Origin: Halichondria panicea | Lineage: Eukaryota; Porifera; Demospongiae; Suberitida; Halichondriidae | DNA length: 64,000 nt | Reading direction: 5' to 3' | NCBI RefSeq assembly: GCF_963675165.1 | Contig: NC_087389.1 | Coordinates: 1,584,001 to 1,648,000, forward strand | Part shown: positions 48,859 through 60,264 of the stretch, piece by piece | Numbering within the stretch: the first letter of the stretch is position 1 | Layout: the number at the start of each line of letters is the position of its first letter | Position numbers and translations under genes: made by a program | The notes under the pieces: model-generated | What the model was told of the DNA's origin: nothing | Seen by the model: the letters and a program-made list of their open reading frames with translations, nothing else | The model's database searches: none

Positions 48859-49187
48859 CGTCTACACGTACATTTATAGTGTGATTAGCTAATTAGATGT
48901 GGGCCACGCCCATCCTGTGTATCTCCGATGCCACAAATTAAAAATAGACACACGCTTTCGACCCCGTAGATCGCGATCGTCGATCAACCAAACAAGATAG
49001 CTAGACTACAAATCAAAGAGTTTCTTCTATCAAGCCAAGTACACTGACTATTAGAAGGAGGTCTCTACTTCTCTATTCTCCCTGAGTGCGATTAATCACA
49101 CCAGTTGGTCAAAGGGCCGACCGTGTGAAGATTGGTTGATTGACCAATTCATAAATTAATACCACTAACAAAGCTATACTATATACA
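48859..49187. promoter_or_regulatory. Divergent promoter region, RIC8 / LRP5/6
   Basis: 329 bp between divergent start codons. The LRP-proximal two thirds is homologous to the region upstream of the tailless paralogue (about 28620-28790), suggesting that shared LRP regulatory sequence was duplicated while the opposite gene differs (RIC8 here, COPG there). Confidence 0.55.
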
Positions 49188-52100
49188 ATGAGCAGAGGAG
49201 CCCTCTGTGTGTGCCTACTGACCCTATGGACACTCCTTCAAGGTACACCATTATAAGACTAGAGCACACAGACACAGCACACACATACACCACTACACAC
49301 ATACACCACTACAATGTAGCTGTACTGTATAGTGCTACCCCATAAGGGGAGTGTGAATGTTTGGTAGGTTGTGTGTGATATAAATAATAGAGACATTGTG
49401 TGTGTATGTGTGTACTCTTCTAGGTGATTGGTAAATTTCAGGCTTGTATTTACGGAATGCATACCATGTTCTCATATGAAGGCGCCCAGCTCTACTGTGA
49501 ATAGTGAATAGAGAGTCAGCGTTGTGTAGTGTGTAGTGTGTGCCAAACACATCACTAACAGCCTGGGGCCGTTATTGGGGCTAATGAAGCGATGCAGTTG
49601 AGCTTCCATTCACTTTATATTGACTATGAATAGACTGCGTATTTCATGTACTATATAATAAATACGGTGTAAATCATACTTTCTATGTAAATACTTTATG
49701 GTTACTAGTAACAGTTTTGGCAGTTGATTGAAGGCTTTGTTTTAGGTGAAGCCTTTGTGCTGCTGTCTTACCAACTAGAGGGTAAATGGTGCATGATTCA
49801 ATTAATTAGTGGCACCTGGGTAATGTGATTTTAAAGGAAGGTAGCTACAGATGGTGACTAGAATTTCCTGTGTATGTGCCTAGTCAGATGGAATGTGTTG
49901 CTGACTTGCCCATATACTGTGTGTACTGTGTGTGCATTTGTACAGCATTTAATTGTCAACAAGAGCTGGAACCCATGCTTACATTACCACTGTGCTCTTG
50001 TATCTTGCTACGATATCCATCAGGTAGTTGAAACAACTCCACTGGCTGGTGCAGTAGTGCAGTAGGAGCCTAATCCTTTGGAATTCCATAAGCCGTCTGA
50101 TCACAGTCTATCTCTTGTACTTACAAGTACTGAGTGCCAGTAATGACAGCATTTGTTGTGGCTTTTTGAGTGGCTTCAAGCTCGTGTGTGTTTGTGCCTG
50201 ATTGCCATTCTTAAGATAAATGTCTGTATTCACGCACGATCCACTAGCTCCAGTCAGTGAATGTGGTAGGCCTTGAAGTCAGACTCTGTAGCACCAGTCT
50301 CACTAGTCACGCCTTTAGGCAGGCGGTATGCGTAGACAACACCTTTAGTAGGTATGTAGTGCAGTAGTCTCTCCTTGGTTAGGCCTGTTCAAATGTAATA
50401 CTCACTGGTATGCGTTGTAACTCTTCAATCTATGGTTACCGTAGTATTCACCACAGAACATTGGTTATACTGATGTCTGTCCTGATAATTTGTAAGGGTG
50501 CCCCAATCTCGCTAATCTAATTAGCTAAGAACAAGTTTTTGTGTTACCGTGTTTCTAATCGATTGCTAGAGGGCTTACATGTGTAGTTCACTTGTCTTGG
50601 TTAGTTCACACACACGTTCTCTCCTTGTATACCCCAGCTGCTGCTCTGAGTCATGTGAGCCCCCTGTAATGCAACAGTGCGTACTCTCTTATGCAATAGT
50701 TTACATGTAGATCATTAATGTTCCTAGCTTTCACACCACAGTGCCTGTCTGTTTGACCTGGCACGGAGCTACATGAATGGTAGCACTGATTGATGATCGG
50801 TTGACTGGATTTGGACATGCTATAGTGGGTGTAACCTGGCATCAAGCCCTATCAATAATGTACAGTGGTCTTGTAGTAGCCAATCTGATATCGTAACCCT
50901 TTTATAAGGATCTGATTAGATTAATGTCTTGTACTTGTACATGGTTAGCCTTGTTCCCAGGCCGATTTTTCTCTAAAAGAACGGAAGGGAGAAAACTAGG
51001 CCTGGTACCCCTTCAGTATTATGGTGAACGAATTGAAACCACGCCCATATACAATCTTTACCAGGCCTAGTTGGTGACCTAAAGACAACTCGACCTAGGG
51101 ACGAGGCTAGTACATGGGCCTGAAGGCGCTGCAATGTATTAATAACATGTGGTGAATGTGTGGGGGACTATCATCAATGGCTCATGTTACAGCTGCCTCT
51201 CCTTTAGTGAATTTCAAGCATTGGCTGATTGAAGGCCTTTTGTTATTAGTAGTTGATTGCATTCATAGCCAGTTAATCTTTGTCCTGAACGGGTGTTGTT
51301 TGATTTCCTAGAAATGTTGTAAGTCGTGAATTCCTTGCGAGGTATATACACCTGTTTATCCCCCTCTCCCACAGGTACAGCTGGTGTCTTATCAGAGCTC
51401 TACTTCTCCAACAACAATGACATCATGCGACTGACGAATGGCTCCTCCACTGTGGTTATCCCTGGCTTGAAACTAGTAGACACTATTGAATGCAACATCT
51501 GTGACCGTATGATCTATTGGGTGGACCAGAACCCACCTGTTGCCATCCGTCGAGCCCTCCCCGGCAACGCCTCCTCTGTGGAGACGGTGAGTCACTGTGT
51601 GTGTGTGTGTGTGTGTGTGTGGGGGGGGGGGGAGGGATCTACCAATGTGGGGTGTGGTTTATTTACTGGCTTTTGCATGTCTTGTGTCAGCACATACATG
51701 TACATACCATATGCGCGAGGGTATGCATGTAAATGTTTACGGTTTTCACTGATTAAGAATATAATATCGCATGCATGCATGCATGCTGCAAAAGGCTGCT
51801 CTTCCGCAAAAATTAAATCAGCAAAAACCTTTCGAACAGTCTCTTTCCGTGACAGTTTATACCCTCTAAACATACCCGCTATACGGTACCTCTTACAGAT
51901 CCTGGATAGGGACCTGGACCATCCCAAGGGGCTGGCCGTTGACTGGGTTGGAAACAATATCTACTTCTCTCACGGCAACCGTATTGAGGTAGCCACCTGT
52001 GACGGTCAACATCGCAGGGTTCTCAAGGTGATAGAAGATGCAGATGTTGGCCCAATTGCCATTGACCTCACTACCGGGTAAGTCATGTGATGATAGGCCT

Positions 52101-55100
52101 AGTGGCGACATTAAGATCCTGCCTCCTCCTCACACACACACAGGTACCTCTACTATGTGGCTGACATGTTCCTTGTTCATCGTATGATGTTGAATGGCAG
52201 CTCTGACGACGGGTTTATGCAAGTAGTAGATTCACCAGAGATTGTTGGCATGGAGATAGATGTTGTTAATCAGGTCCTCTACTGGACCAACAAGGGCGAC
52301 AGCACACCCTCCCACGCTATCAAGAGACTCGACCTCACTACAGCTGTGGTGAGTAATATCCTGTAGCTGCTATCTACTAGTAATTGGCTGTGCACTTAGC
52401 AATTGCATTGACCATTTACTACCCCCCCTCCCCCATTTCAGCGACAGGTGGATACGATTGTTACTCAAAGTATTGCTTACAAGCTGGTTATCCATGGCAA
52501 CACTCTGTACTGGACTGAGTTGAACCAGGTTGACCACACCACCTCAGAGATCGACCGACCAGGGGCCCTCTATTCCATGGAACTCGGGTCAGGTGATATG
52601 GAGGAGGAGGTGCTCCTACGCAACTATACACTGAGCCCTCAGGATCTCTGCTATTTCTTTGAAATGAGCAGTAAGTGTTAATATTCTTGTATACCAATAA
52701 ACTGTTTGTGTTGTTGATATGGCATATCAATAGAATGACATGCTGCCCCCCCCCCCCTAACACACACGTAGTGTCCGAGAATAGCTGTGCTGTTAACAAT
52801 GGTGGCTGTGACGTGCTCTGTCTGACAGTGCCCTCCATCGGGGATGGGACTGAGCCGCAGTGTGCCTGTCCTACTGGCATCCTGTTCTCCCCCGATGGCG
52901 ATACTTGCCTCCCCTGTAAGCTAAAGCTAGCTGTCAGCTTAACTACTGCATTAATAGACTGGCGTGTATATTACTTCAATACCCATGTTTGGACCCAATA
53001 AGTCACTCCCCACCACCTACAGACCCAAACGAGTTTCTACTGTTCACTCAACGCCACGATTCCGATGCTAGTAGCGAAGTCAGCCACACTGACGTGAGAC
53101 TCATCTCTCTGGATGCTCCGCCATTCTTTGTGGACACACCCACCTCTGTGACAGTGCCCAATGCATCAGCACGGTTCATTGCCTATGATGTCGTAACATT
53201 ATTTGTGAGTGGTGTGTGTGTTTAGTGTGTGTATACTGACCCCCCATTTAATGGTGGTGGGTGCAGATACATGTACAGTCGGTGTTGTGTGTGGTGTGTA
53301 CTACATGTACCTGTGTAGCTAATCTCATGAGAATAATTCCAGTGGGTCATTAGCCATGACACTGTAATTAGTCACCTCCTCCACTGCCATGCCCACCAGC
53401 TATTGTGTGTGCTGTATTCAAAGTCCTTATCCTTTGTGTACTGTTACCTTATAAATAAATGATAAGGTGATCGGAGAGAGTGTACTTGTGTAGTCATTAT
53501 CCTAATGTGTTGTGTGCCTTGTAATCAATACTTGCAGCTGTTGAAACACGACCTGACCATGTGTGTATATAATTATATGTGTGTGTCATTGTCCCCTACC
53601 CCCTGTGCAGGTGTACTGGAGCCAGATGGACCCCCCACAGATTCGTCGAGCCCCAGTGCATGGTACGGAGGGGGAGGAAGAGGTGGTGATCCAGACGAGC
53701 ATCTCCCTCCCAGAGTCTCTTGCCATTGACGCATACGCCATGAACCTCTACTGGGTCGATTCTGCCCTCGACAAGATCGAGGTGGTGGGAATTGGTGAGA
53801 CCAACAGATATCGAAAGGTGCTTGTGCAAACAGGGAGGAAGCCTCAGGGGCTGGCACTTGACCTACTCAACAGGTCTGTCTGATACAAGTTTGGTATTTT
53901 GTTGGGGGAGTTTGTTACATACAGTGTAATAGTATTATTACCGTATAAAGGGAGAGTATCGATTTCTCATAGGAACACTGTAAGGAAAGGGTTGCTCTGT
54001 TTGGATCAGTGTATTAGTTGATTAACTGCACACCCGACCGTTCTTTAGGTTCATGTACTGGACTGACCTTGACAAGAGTGCTCCGAGGGTGGAGCGTTGC
54101 CATATGGACGGCACAAATTGCACTCAAATACTCACTCACCTTCCCCCCAACACTATCCGTGAGCCTGCCACCATCACAGTGGACCCTCTCTCCAGCTGGG
54201 TGTACTTTGCTGAGACACAGAATGACAAAGTGTTCCGCTACAACGGTCTCACAGGAGAGCACACAGACGAACAACTGCGTGGTATGTTCTTGTAATTATC
54301 ATTTACCCCACGTGCAATGAGTGTTGTTACAAACGGTTCACTATAGTGTCTCTTTATAGACCCAGAATCTGGAATCGCACCCAATGATGTGGCAGGGCTG
54401 GCGGTACATGGTAACTACCTCTATTGGACAGATCGTAGTGGCACTGGGGCATCTATGGCGAGGGTTGACAAGGTCGAATTTACTGCCTCTGAGACTGTAC
54501 ACAACTCAGGGGGTCTCCACGGTCTGCTGGCTGTCGATCACAGTGCAAGTGCACGTATGTGCAATCCGTGTGCTTGATAACTCTAAATATTATGATGTTT
54601 CCCCCAACTCATAGCTTCCCCTATGTGCTCGCTGTGTGACCAACTGTGTCTGTCCCCCTCGTGTGCATGTGCAGACCACTTCATATTGGACACCTCCACT
54701 CAAGGAAGTTGTATGGGTGAGCCACAAACCACGCTTGCCCACATACATGTACTGTTAGCGTACTAGCGTATGTACATGCAAGTATAAACTCCTTGAGACT
54801 ACTGACCTACCCCACATAGAGCCACCAGCCACTCTGTTGATGGGTAGCACTCTCCTGGGGGTCTTCCAGTTTACAGAGAACAGGGCTGGCGTCAGCTGGA
54901 ATGGGAACAATGAACCAATTCTCAATATTAATGTGGACCATATGGATGTTGACTTTAGTACTGACACTCTCTTCTGGGTCAGCAAGGACGACAAGGTATG
55001 TCCCTCTGGGTCACATGACTGGCACATGATCCTCACATGACCTCCCTGCATGCAGCTGGTGTATCGTAACTCACTGAACAACACTTCTCTCCCGGCTGAG

Positions 55101-57954
55101 CGTGTAGTGCACTGCTGTGTGGGGGAGATTAGCGATCTGGCTGTTGACTGGTTTGGCCGCAACCTCTACTGGGTGGACTCTGCTCGTCATGTGATTGAGG
55201 TAGCCCAACTTGATGGTCGTCACAGGATTGTGCTGTACAATGTCCCCCCTAGCCTGGGGACACTCAACATCATCACACTGGATCCCCTCAGGGGGTAAGC
55301 AAATGTTACTGTCCATGTACAAGCAAAATTATTATGTGTGCTATGCATAATACATAGTATGTGTATGACCCCCCCCCCCCCCCCCCCCACTCCACACACA
55401 CACACACAGCAATCTATATTGGTCTCCTGATTCTGGAGCAAAGATCTATCGCTGGAGAATGGACGGGAGCAGCACAATGTCCGATGTGTTCTGGGAGTCA
55501 CCTGACTATACTGAGGTGTTTGGATTGGCTCTCAACTACACAGCTAATGCAGGAATCAGCGACCAGCTTTACTTTGGAGTGTACAGCAATGACCCGTGAG
55601 TATATAGTCACATGACTAACCTCATGACTGACCGTGATATTGATATGCAGTCCGGAGTGGTTGGTGTACAGTCAGGAAGTGGATGATGAGGACAACCAAT
55701 CGCTACTGGGTCAGTTTAACTCAGCTGTCAAGGACCTCAGCACTTACAAAGGGGACTCGTACGTCATACAAGGAGACACGTACGTGTTGGTGCTACATAA
55801 GTGTTGCTAGCACTATTATTGTAACGGTTATGAGATCGGCTTTACCAGCTGTTGTATGTTTGTGTCTACAGTCTACCCACTGTGGTGAAGGTACAGCACG
55901 ATGACTCCAATAACAACCACAACGAAGTTGCCATATCAATTGCCCTGTTTAACCAGCCACTCTCCACCCTCTCATTGGCAATCAGCCATCACTCGCTGCA
56001 ACCAGGTGACTAAAGTAGTACACAACTAGGTTCAAGTAGGGAGAGAGCAGAGGAGGTCCGACACGAGTACCTCCTCGATTAGGCTAAAATTGAGTTATTA
56101 GTCACATGCAACAATTCTTTAACGTTAAATTTTGCACGTGACCAAGCCTAATCAAGCCAAATCGAGGTACTTGTGTCATACCGACTCTGGGAAGAGAGGG
56201 TGGTTCGAATGTATCATAGCTAACTTACAACATGAATTACAACATGTAATACTGATTTGGTACATGTAACTACAACTAATTGAGTGGTTTTGTTCCCTCA
56301 GGTCTCCATGAGTGCAGTGTGGACAACAAGGGCTGTGGTGGGGGAGCAGTGTGTCTGGTGGAGACCGGGGTGAGGGGGACCTGTGTCTGCCCACCTCTAG
56401 AGGCCAGTGTAATTGAAACAGACAGCAATGGCATCGACCACATCACCTGTGCTGGTGAGAGATACATGTACATGTAGTTGTCAAAAAGTGCTGTGTGCAG
56501 TACAGTAGTTGTGTAGTGTAGCAGCTGTTGATGTATAATCACCAACCCCAGCTGACGACACTTTTGTGTTGCTGGCCACTGAGGATGGTGTGTACGTCCT
56601 ACCATACGTGTCCCCCTCCATTGAGAAGAGCTCCAGTAAGGTACAGCCCCTCCCCCTTCCTCCGGTGGGGTCTATTCAGAGTATGACCTATGACCCCATC
56701 AATAAAAGCGTCCTGTTTACTGATGACACCTCACAGCTGCACAGGTGAATACACCTTGTACATACATGTACAGTACATGTGACACGTAGTGTGATATGCA
56801 GGGGTACATACATGTACACATAATATATAAGCTTACCGTGTAGTAGAGTCTAATCTAATGATGCATGTGTTCAGATTTTAGATCAGCATTCGATTTTGAA
56901 GAAAAAGTGTGCATATAGGCAGATCAGTAGGAGCACAATCATACATGTATGGTACATTGTGTCTCTCTTAATTCTGTGTAGTGTGTCAATGGACAGTTCT
57001 TCTGACTACTCGTATTCGTTAGTCAATGACTCCGCCCCCTATTCCCTGGCATACGATTGGAGAGGTGGCCACGTCTTCACTACAACAAGCCCTGGCTTCC
57101 AAATAGAGCTCACCACCATCAACGGAGAGGGGGTGGGCTCCGTACTGGAATTCCAGGCGACAGAAAAGCGCTATGTGCTTAACATACTGGGAGAGCTACT
57201 CTTTGACACTGACAGACAGTGAGTTACAATCCTTGCACATATTACTGAACGTCACATAACTTCCCCTCAGGCGATTGTATTGGACGTATGTGGCTCACAA
57301 CAAAGAACTAGGCATGGTTGCAGGGGCAGAGCTTCGTTACATGGACATGTCTGACAGCACCAGTACTGAGCGCTCTGTTGACCTCGGAGGACGAAGTATC
57401 AGGAACATTACTCTTGAGCCAGAGAGTGGCTCCATCTACTGGGTCAGCATTGTCAACACTCGCTTTGTCATCATTGAGAGATTCTTCCCTAATAATGGGA
57501 CTATCGTATCCGTCCATTCGGCAGCACCAGCTAGTGTGACGGGATTAGCTGTTACCATGGTGAACGGGCAGCTGCTCTTATTCTGGTACGATAGTGTAGA
57601 GGAGGCCATCTTCCTGCACAATGGTAGTAAGGCAGTCATCTATAGAGGGTGGAGTTCTGGGGGTGCCAGGATAGTGGGCATGCTCGCACATACAACCATG
57701 CCGGGTGAGTGGAGTTGCTGAGTGACTAATAGCAATATGTACATACATGTACAGTTGTGTATGTCATGTTTCAAGCAATCCCCACCCTCTCTCTCCCCCA
57801 GTTCCGGTAAATCTTCCCTGCCTGGTTGCAGAGAGGCCGTGCAGTCACTACTGTTTGTCTGACTCCCACACCTCAGCTCTCCAGTGTTCCTGTCCCTCCA
57901 ATACCCAGCTGGAGAACGGCGTCACATGCTCTGGTAGGCCACCCCCTCACTTTC

Positions 57955-57988
<34 letters not shown>

Positions 57989-59818
57989 GGATAGCTATCA
58001 TTAATTTTGTGTGTATGTGTCATTGTATGCTCCCCCTCTCAGATGTCCCATGTGGTAACTCGCTGTGGTCGTGTGGAGGGGACTCCCCAGAATGCTACCC
58101 ACGGACCTACTTGTGTGATGACATTCCTCATTGTCGGAATGGGGCCGATGAAACATGTAAGCCATGACAAAGTCTGTGTCTCTGATTGACTTGGCAATCT
58201 AATCTGAGCTTGTACGTATACAATGCATTCCCTTGACTTTTGAAGAAGTCGTAATTAGTCATAAATCGATTGCACATTATGCAGCACACATCAACAATAA
58301 CAAAGTGCTCGGAGCATAATTATTGATGTTAGGCCCCAAAATAATTATGTATTTTAGCCATATTTCTACCCTTGCCTTGCAGGTAACTGTAGTCAGAGTG
58401 ACTTCGGTTGCTATCTCTCTGACACTGGTGACGAGTGTGTGGCCATGGAGCTCAAATGTGATGGTATCCGCCACTGCTCCAATGGTGAGGACGAGATGGA
58501 TTGCTGTGAAACCAATCAGTTTGGCTGCTACGTAGAGGACGATACCTACAAACCTCTGGGGGGTGGGTCGGTGATCCGCTACCACTGTCTCTATAACTCC
58601 TCTCGTTGTGATGGCATGGTGGACTGTCTGAACCAAACCATCGATGAACCTCTAGATTGTGAGTGGCACAGAATGTGTACCCCTGACCTGCTACATGTAT
58701 TTATAGAATGCATGCTCTGGCTATTTATATAACAATGTAGTTTGTATTGACGTTCTTCTATGTGTCTTATATAACCTGTACCATACTCCCCACCCCCTCC
58801 AGGTCCTACCACTATGACTCCTGAACCTATAACCACGCCTACTTCAATTGCCACCCTTCTGAGCACGCCCATCATTATCACCAGTGTGGTTATCTCGTTC
58901 TTTATAGCCGTGATCGGTCTCTTCTTCTGTTGCTACTGTTGTCGTCAGTTTTACAAGAAGAAGCAAGCTGAGATTACCAGTAGTCGAATGTCTAGAGCCT
59001 TCAACTTTAACCTGGCTACATACAAACAAGCTGAGTCCCCACAGCCTCGAGTGGATAGTGTGTCCGACTACTACTCTGATATCTCTCGAAATACCAACAC
59101 TACTCAGATTGGTAGTCACATATCCCACGGGAGTATGTACAAGCAACAACATCAGCCCATGGCAACAGACCCTACCAACCCTCCACCCTCTCCGATGACA
59201 CTGGCCCACTCATACAACGCACTCACTGATATTGAAGATGACATCTCCGTGTTCTCACAGACAATGAGCGAGTATCCTATACCCCCCGTACCCAACCCAT
59301 CACTCAACTATGACCTCGTCAGCGATAATTTGTCGTACTCCGTAAGTCAGAGTCATTATCCAGCGACGATTAGTGGACGTGCCCCCAACCCGCTCCTGCT
59401 TGGACAGCAACCGAATCACCCGTACTATCACAACGGTGGGTATCACTACCCCCAACAGCAGGTGGCCAACCAATGGGCACCCAAGAGAGGTCAGGACCAA
59501 CCCAACCAGGGGAAGCAATATCCCCCATCCGACTACCATCACTATCCACCTTCACACCCACGCAAGGAACTTGACAGTCTCGCCAGAACAGAGACCGAGA
59601 GTACCATCTCTATGACAACCGTGAGTACAGAGAACCAAGATGAGTACCTGTATGATGAGGAGGGTACATGTATGTCGTACGCTCCCCCGGGTCGTCCCCC
59701 GTCTCCCGTTACGGTGGTATCCGACTACCACCCCCCTGCCCCACCCATGTCACCTGACTCCACCCTCAGTGAGATCTCAGACGAGGACTGCTCAGAGAGA
59801 CAGCTTCATCAAACATAA
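49188..59818 (+). CDS. LRP6: LRP5/6 (Arrow-type) Wnt co-receptor, full length
   Basis: Exons 49188-49242, 51375-51586, 51899-52077, 52144-52348, 52442-52670, 52772-52915, 53023-53204, 53611-53873, 54049-54281, 54360-54554, 54615-54716, 54820-54995, 55056-55294, 55410-55595, 55651-55779, 55872-56005, 56302-56454, 56552-56744, 56982-57218, 57271-57704, 57802-57933, 58043-58156, 58383-58658 and 58803-59818 give about 1805 residues. LRP5/6 binds Wnt with Frizzled and, when its tail is phosphorylated, recruits Axin. Order: signal peptide, four YWTD propeller-EGF units (~19-341, 342-666, 667-1005, 1006-1337), three LDLa (~1338-1467), TM (~1491-1514) and a 291-residue tail. The tail has NPPPSPMT (~1593), RPPSPVT (~1775) and PAPPMSPDS (~1789), the GSK3/CK1-type signalling motifs of the family, plus Tyr/Pro-rich stretches. 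Exons, introns and promoter match the tailless copy at 28801. Assignment to LRP5 versus LRP6 is not meaningful outside vertebrates. Confidence 0.94.
49243..51374. other. Intron 1 of LRP5/6
   Basis: 2.1 kb intron. Its last ~200 bp resembles the same part of the tailless paralogue. An inverted-repeat element is at 50947-51111. Nothing else recognised. Confidence 0.6.
50947..51111. mobile_element. MITE with TAGCCTCGTCCC-type termini
   Basis: Left end TTAGCCTTGTTCCCAGGCC and right end CTAGGGACGAGGCTAG are inverted; inner GGCCTGGTA and TACCAGGCC-like strings pair as well. It is related to the degenerate TAGCCTCGTTCCCAGGCC copies at 28158-28236. Confidence 0.7.
51597..51632. repeat. GT plus G-run microsatellite, LRP5/6 intron 2
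   Basis: (GT)n followed by about 12 G, directly after the exon 2 donor. The tailless copy has only TATGTGTTTGGGGGAGGGG at this place. Confidence 0.85.
51705..51888. mobile_element. CCGTATAGCG-family MITE, LRP5/6 intron 2, with paralogous empty site
   Basis: Ends ACCATATGCGCGAGGGTAT and ATACCCGCTATACGGT, flanked by TA. It lies 10 bp upstream of the exon 3 start. The tailless paralogue has the uninterrupted sequence CATACATGTACTCTTACAG (32424-32442), giving a clean pre-insertion site. Confidence 0.85.
55370..55409. repeat. C-run and CA repeat at LRP5/6 exon 14 acceptor
   Basis: About 19 C, then CACTC(CA)n ending in the AG acceptor. The tailless copy has a shorter form at 37628-37652. Confidence 0.8.
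57957..57986. repeat. GT microsatellite, LRP5/6 intron 21
   Basis: (GT)n of about 15 units; the same place in the tailless copy (40369-40385) has a shorter, interrupted version. Confidence 0.85.
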
Positions 59819-60264
59819 ACATAATTATATTTGTCTGTTGTATATGTTTGTCAATTTGTATATACCTGCACAACTGTCCACCCACCTGATCTGAGGTCAG
59901 GCTTAATTTATCGTTAGAATTTCATTATCAATCTTTATAATCTTATAATTATGTTATATAATTATTATACCAACAAAATTAATATTATCACAGTTGCATG
60001 CTTGTACAAGAGACAAAGCTACATCAATCATTGTTTAGTTAGAAAACCACAATAAGCATATAATTACGCCATAATACGCCATGATTCATATTGTCAGTAC
60101 GTGGTCTTTACATCAATTGCCATGCAGGAGTTGTGAAAGTAGTTAAACACTTATTATTAAATCAAAAACTGTACAATTCTTGTTTACACAGTACAATGGT
60201 GTCCCGCCCATTTGATCGGTGCTGGCATGGTATAATTAAGTGTCTGTCTATTATAGTTTATTAG
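59819..60264. other. Tail-to-tail intergenic region LRP5/6 / EIF4G2
   Basis: About 450 bp, AT-rich, containing the two 3' UTRs. No additional gene was recognised. Confidence 0.5.

Noticed and set aside
51326-52081. 251-codon plus-strand frame across LRP5/6 exons 2 and 3
   Set aside because: The middle part translates the intron, including a GT repeat and a MITE. Comparison with the paralogue at 32110-32621 shows exon-intron-exon structure.
58814-59818. The 334-codon frame with TM and Pro-rich tail as a separate gene
   Set aside because: It is the last exon of LRP5/6; the acceptor at 58801-58802 joins it in phase to the LDLa exon, as in the paralogue.
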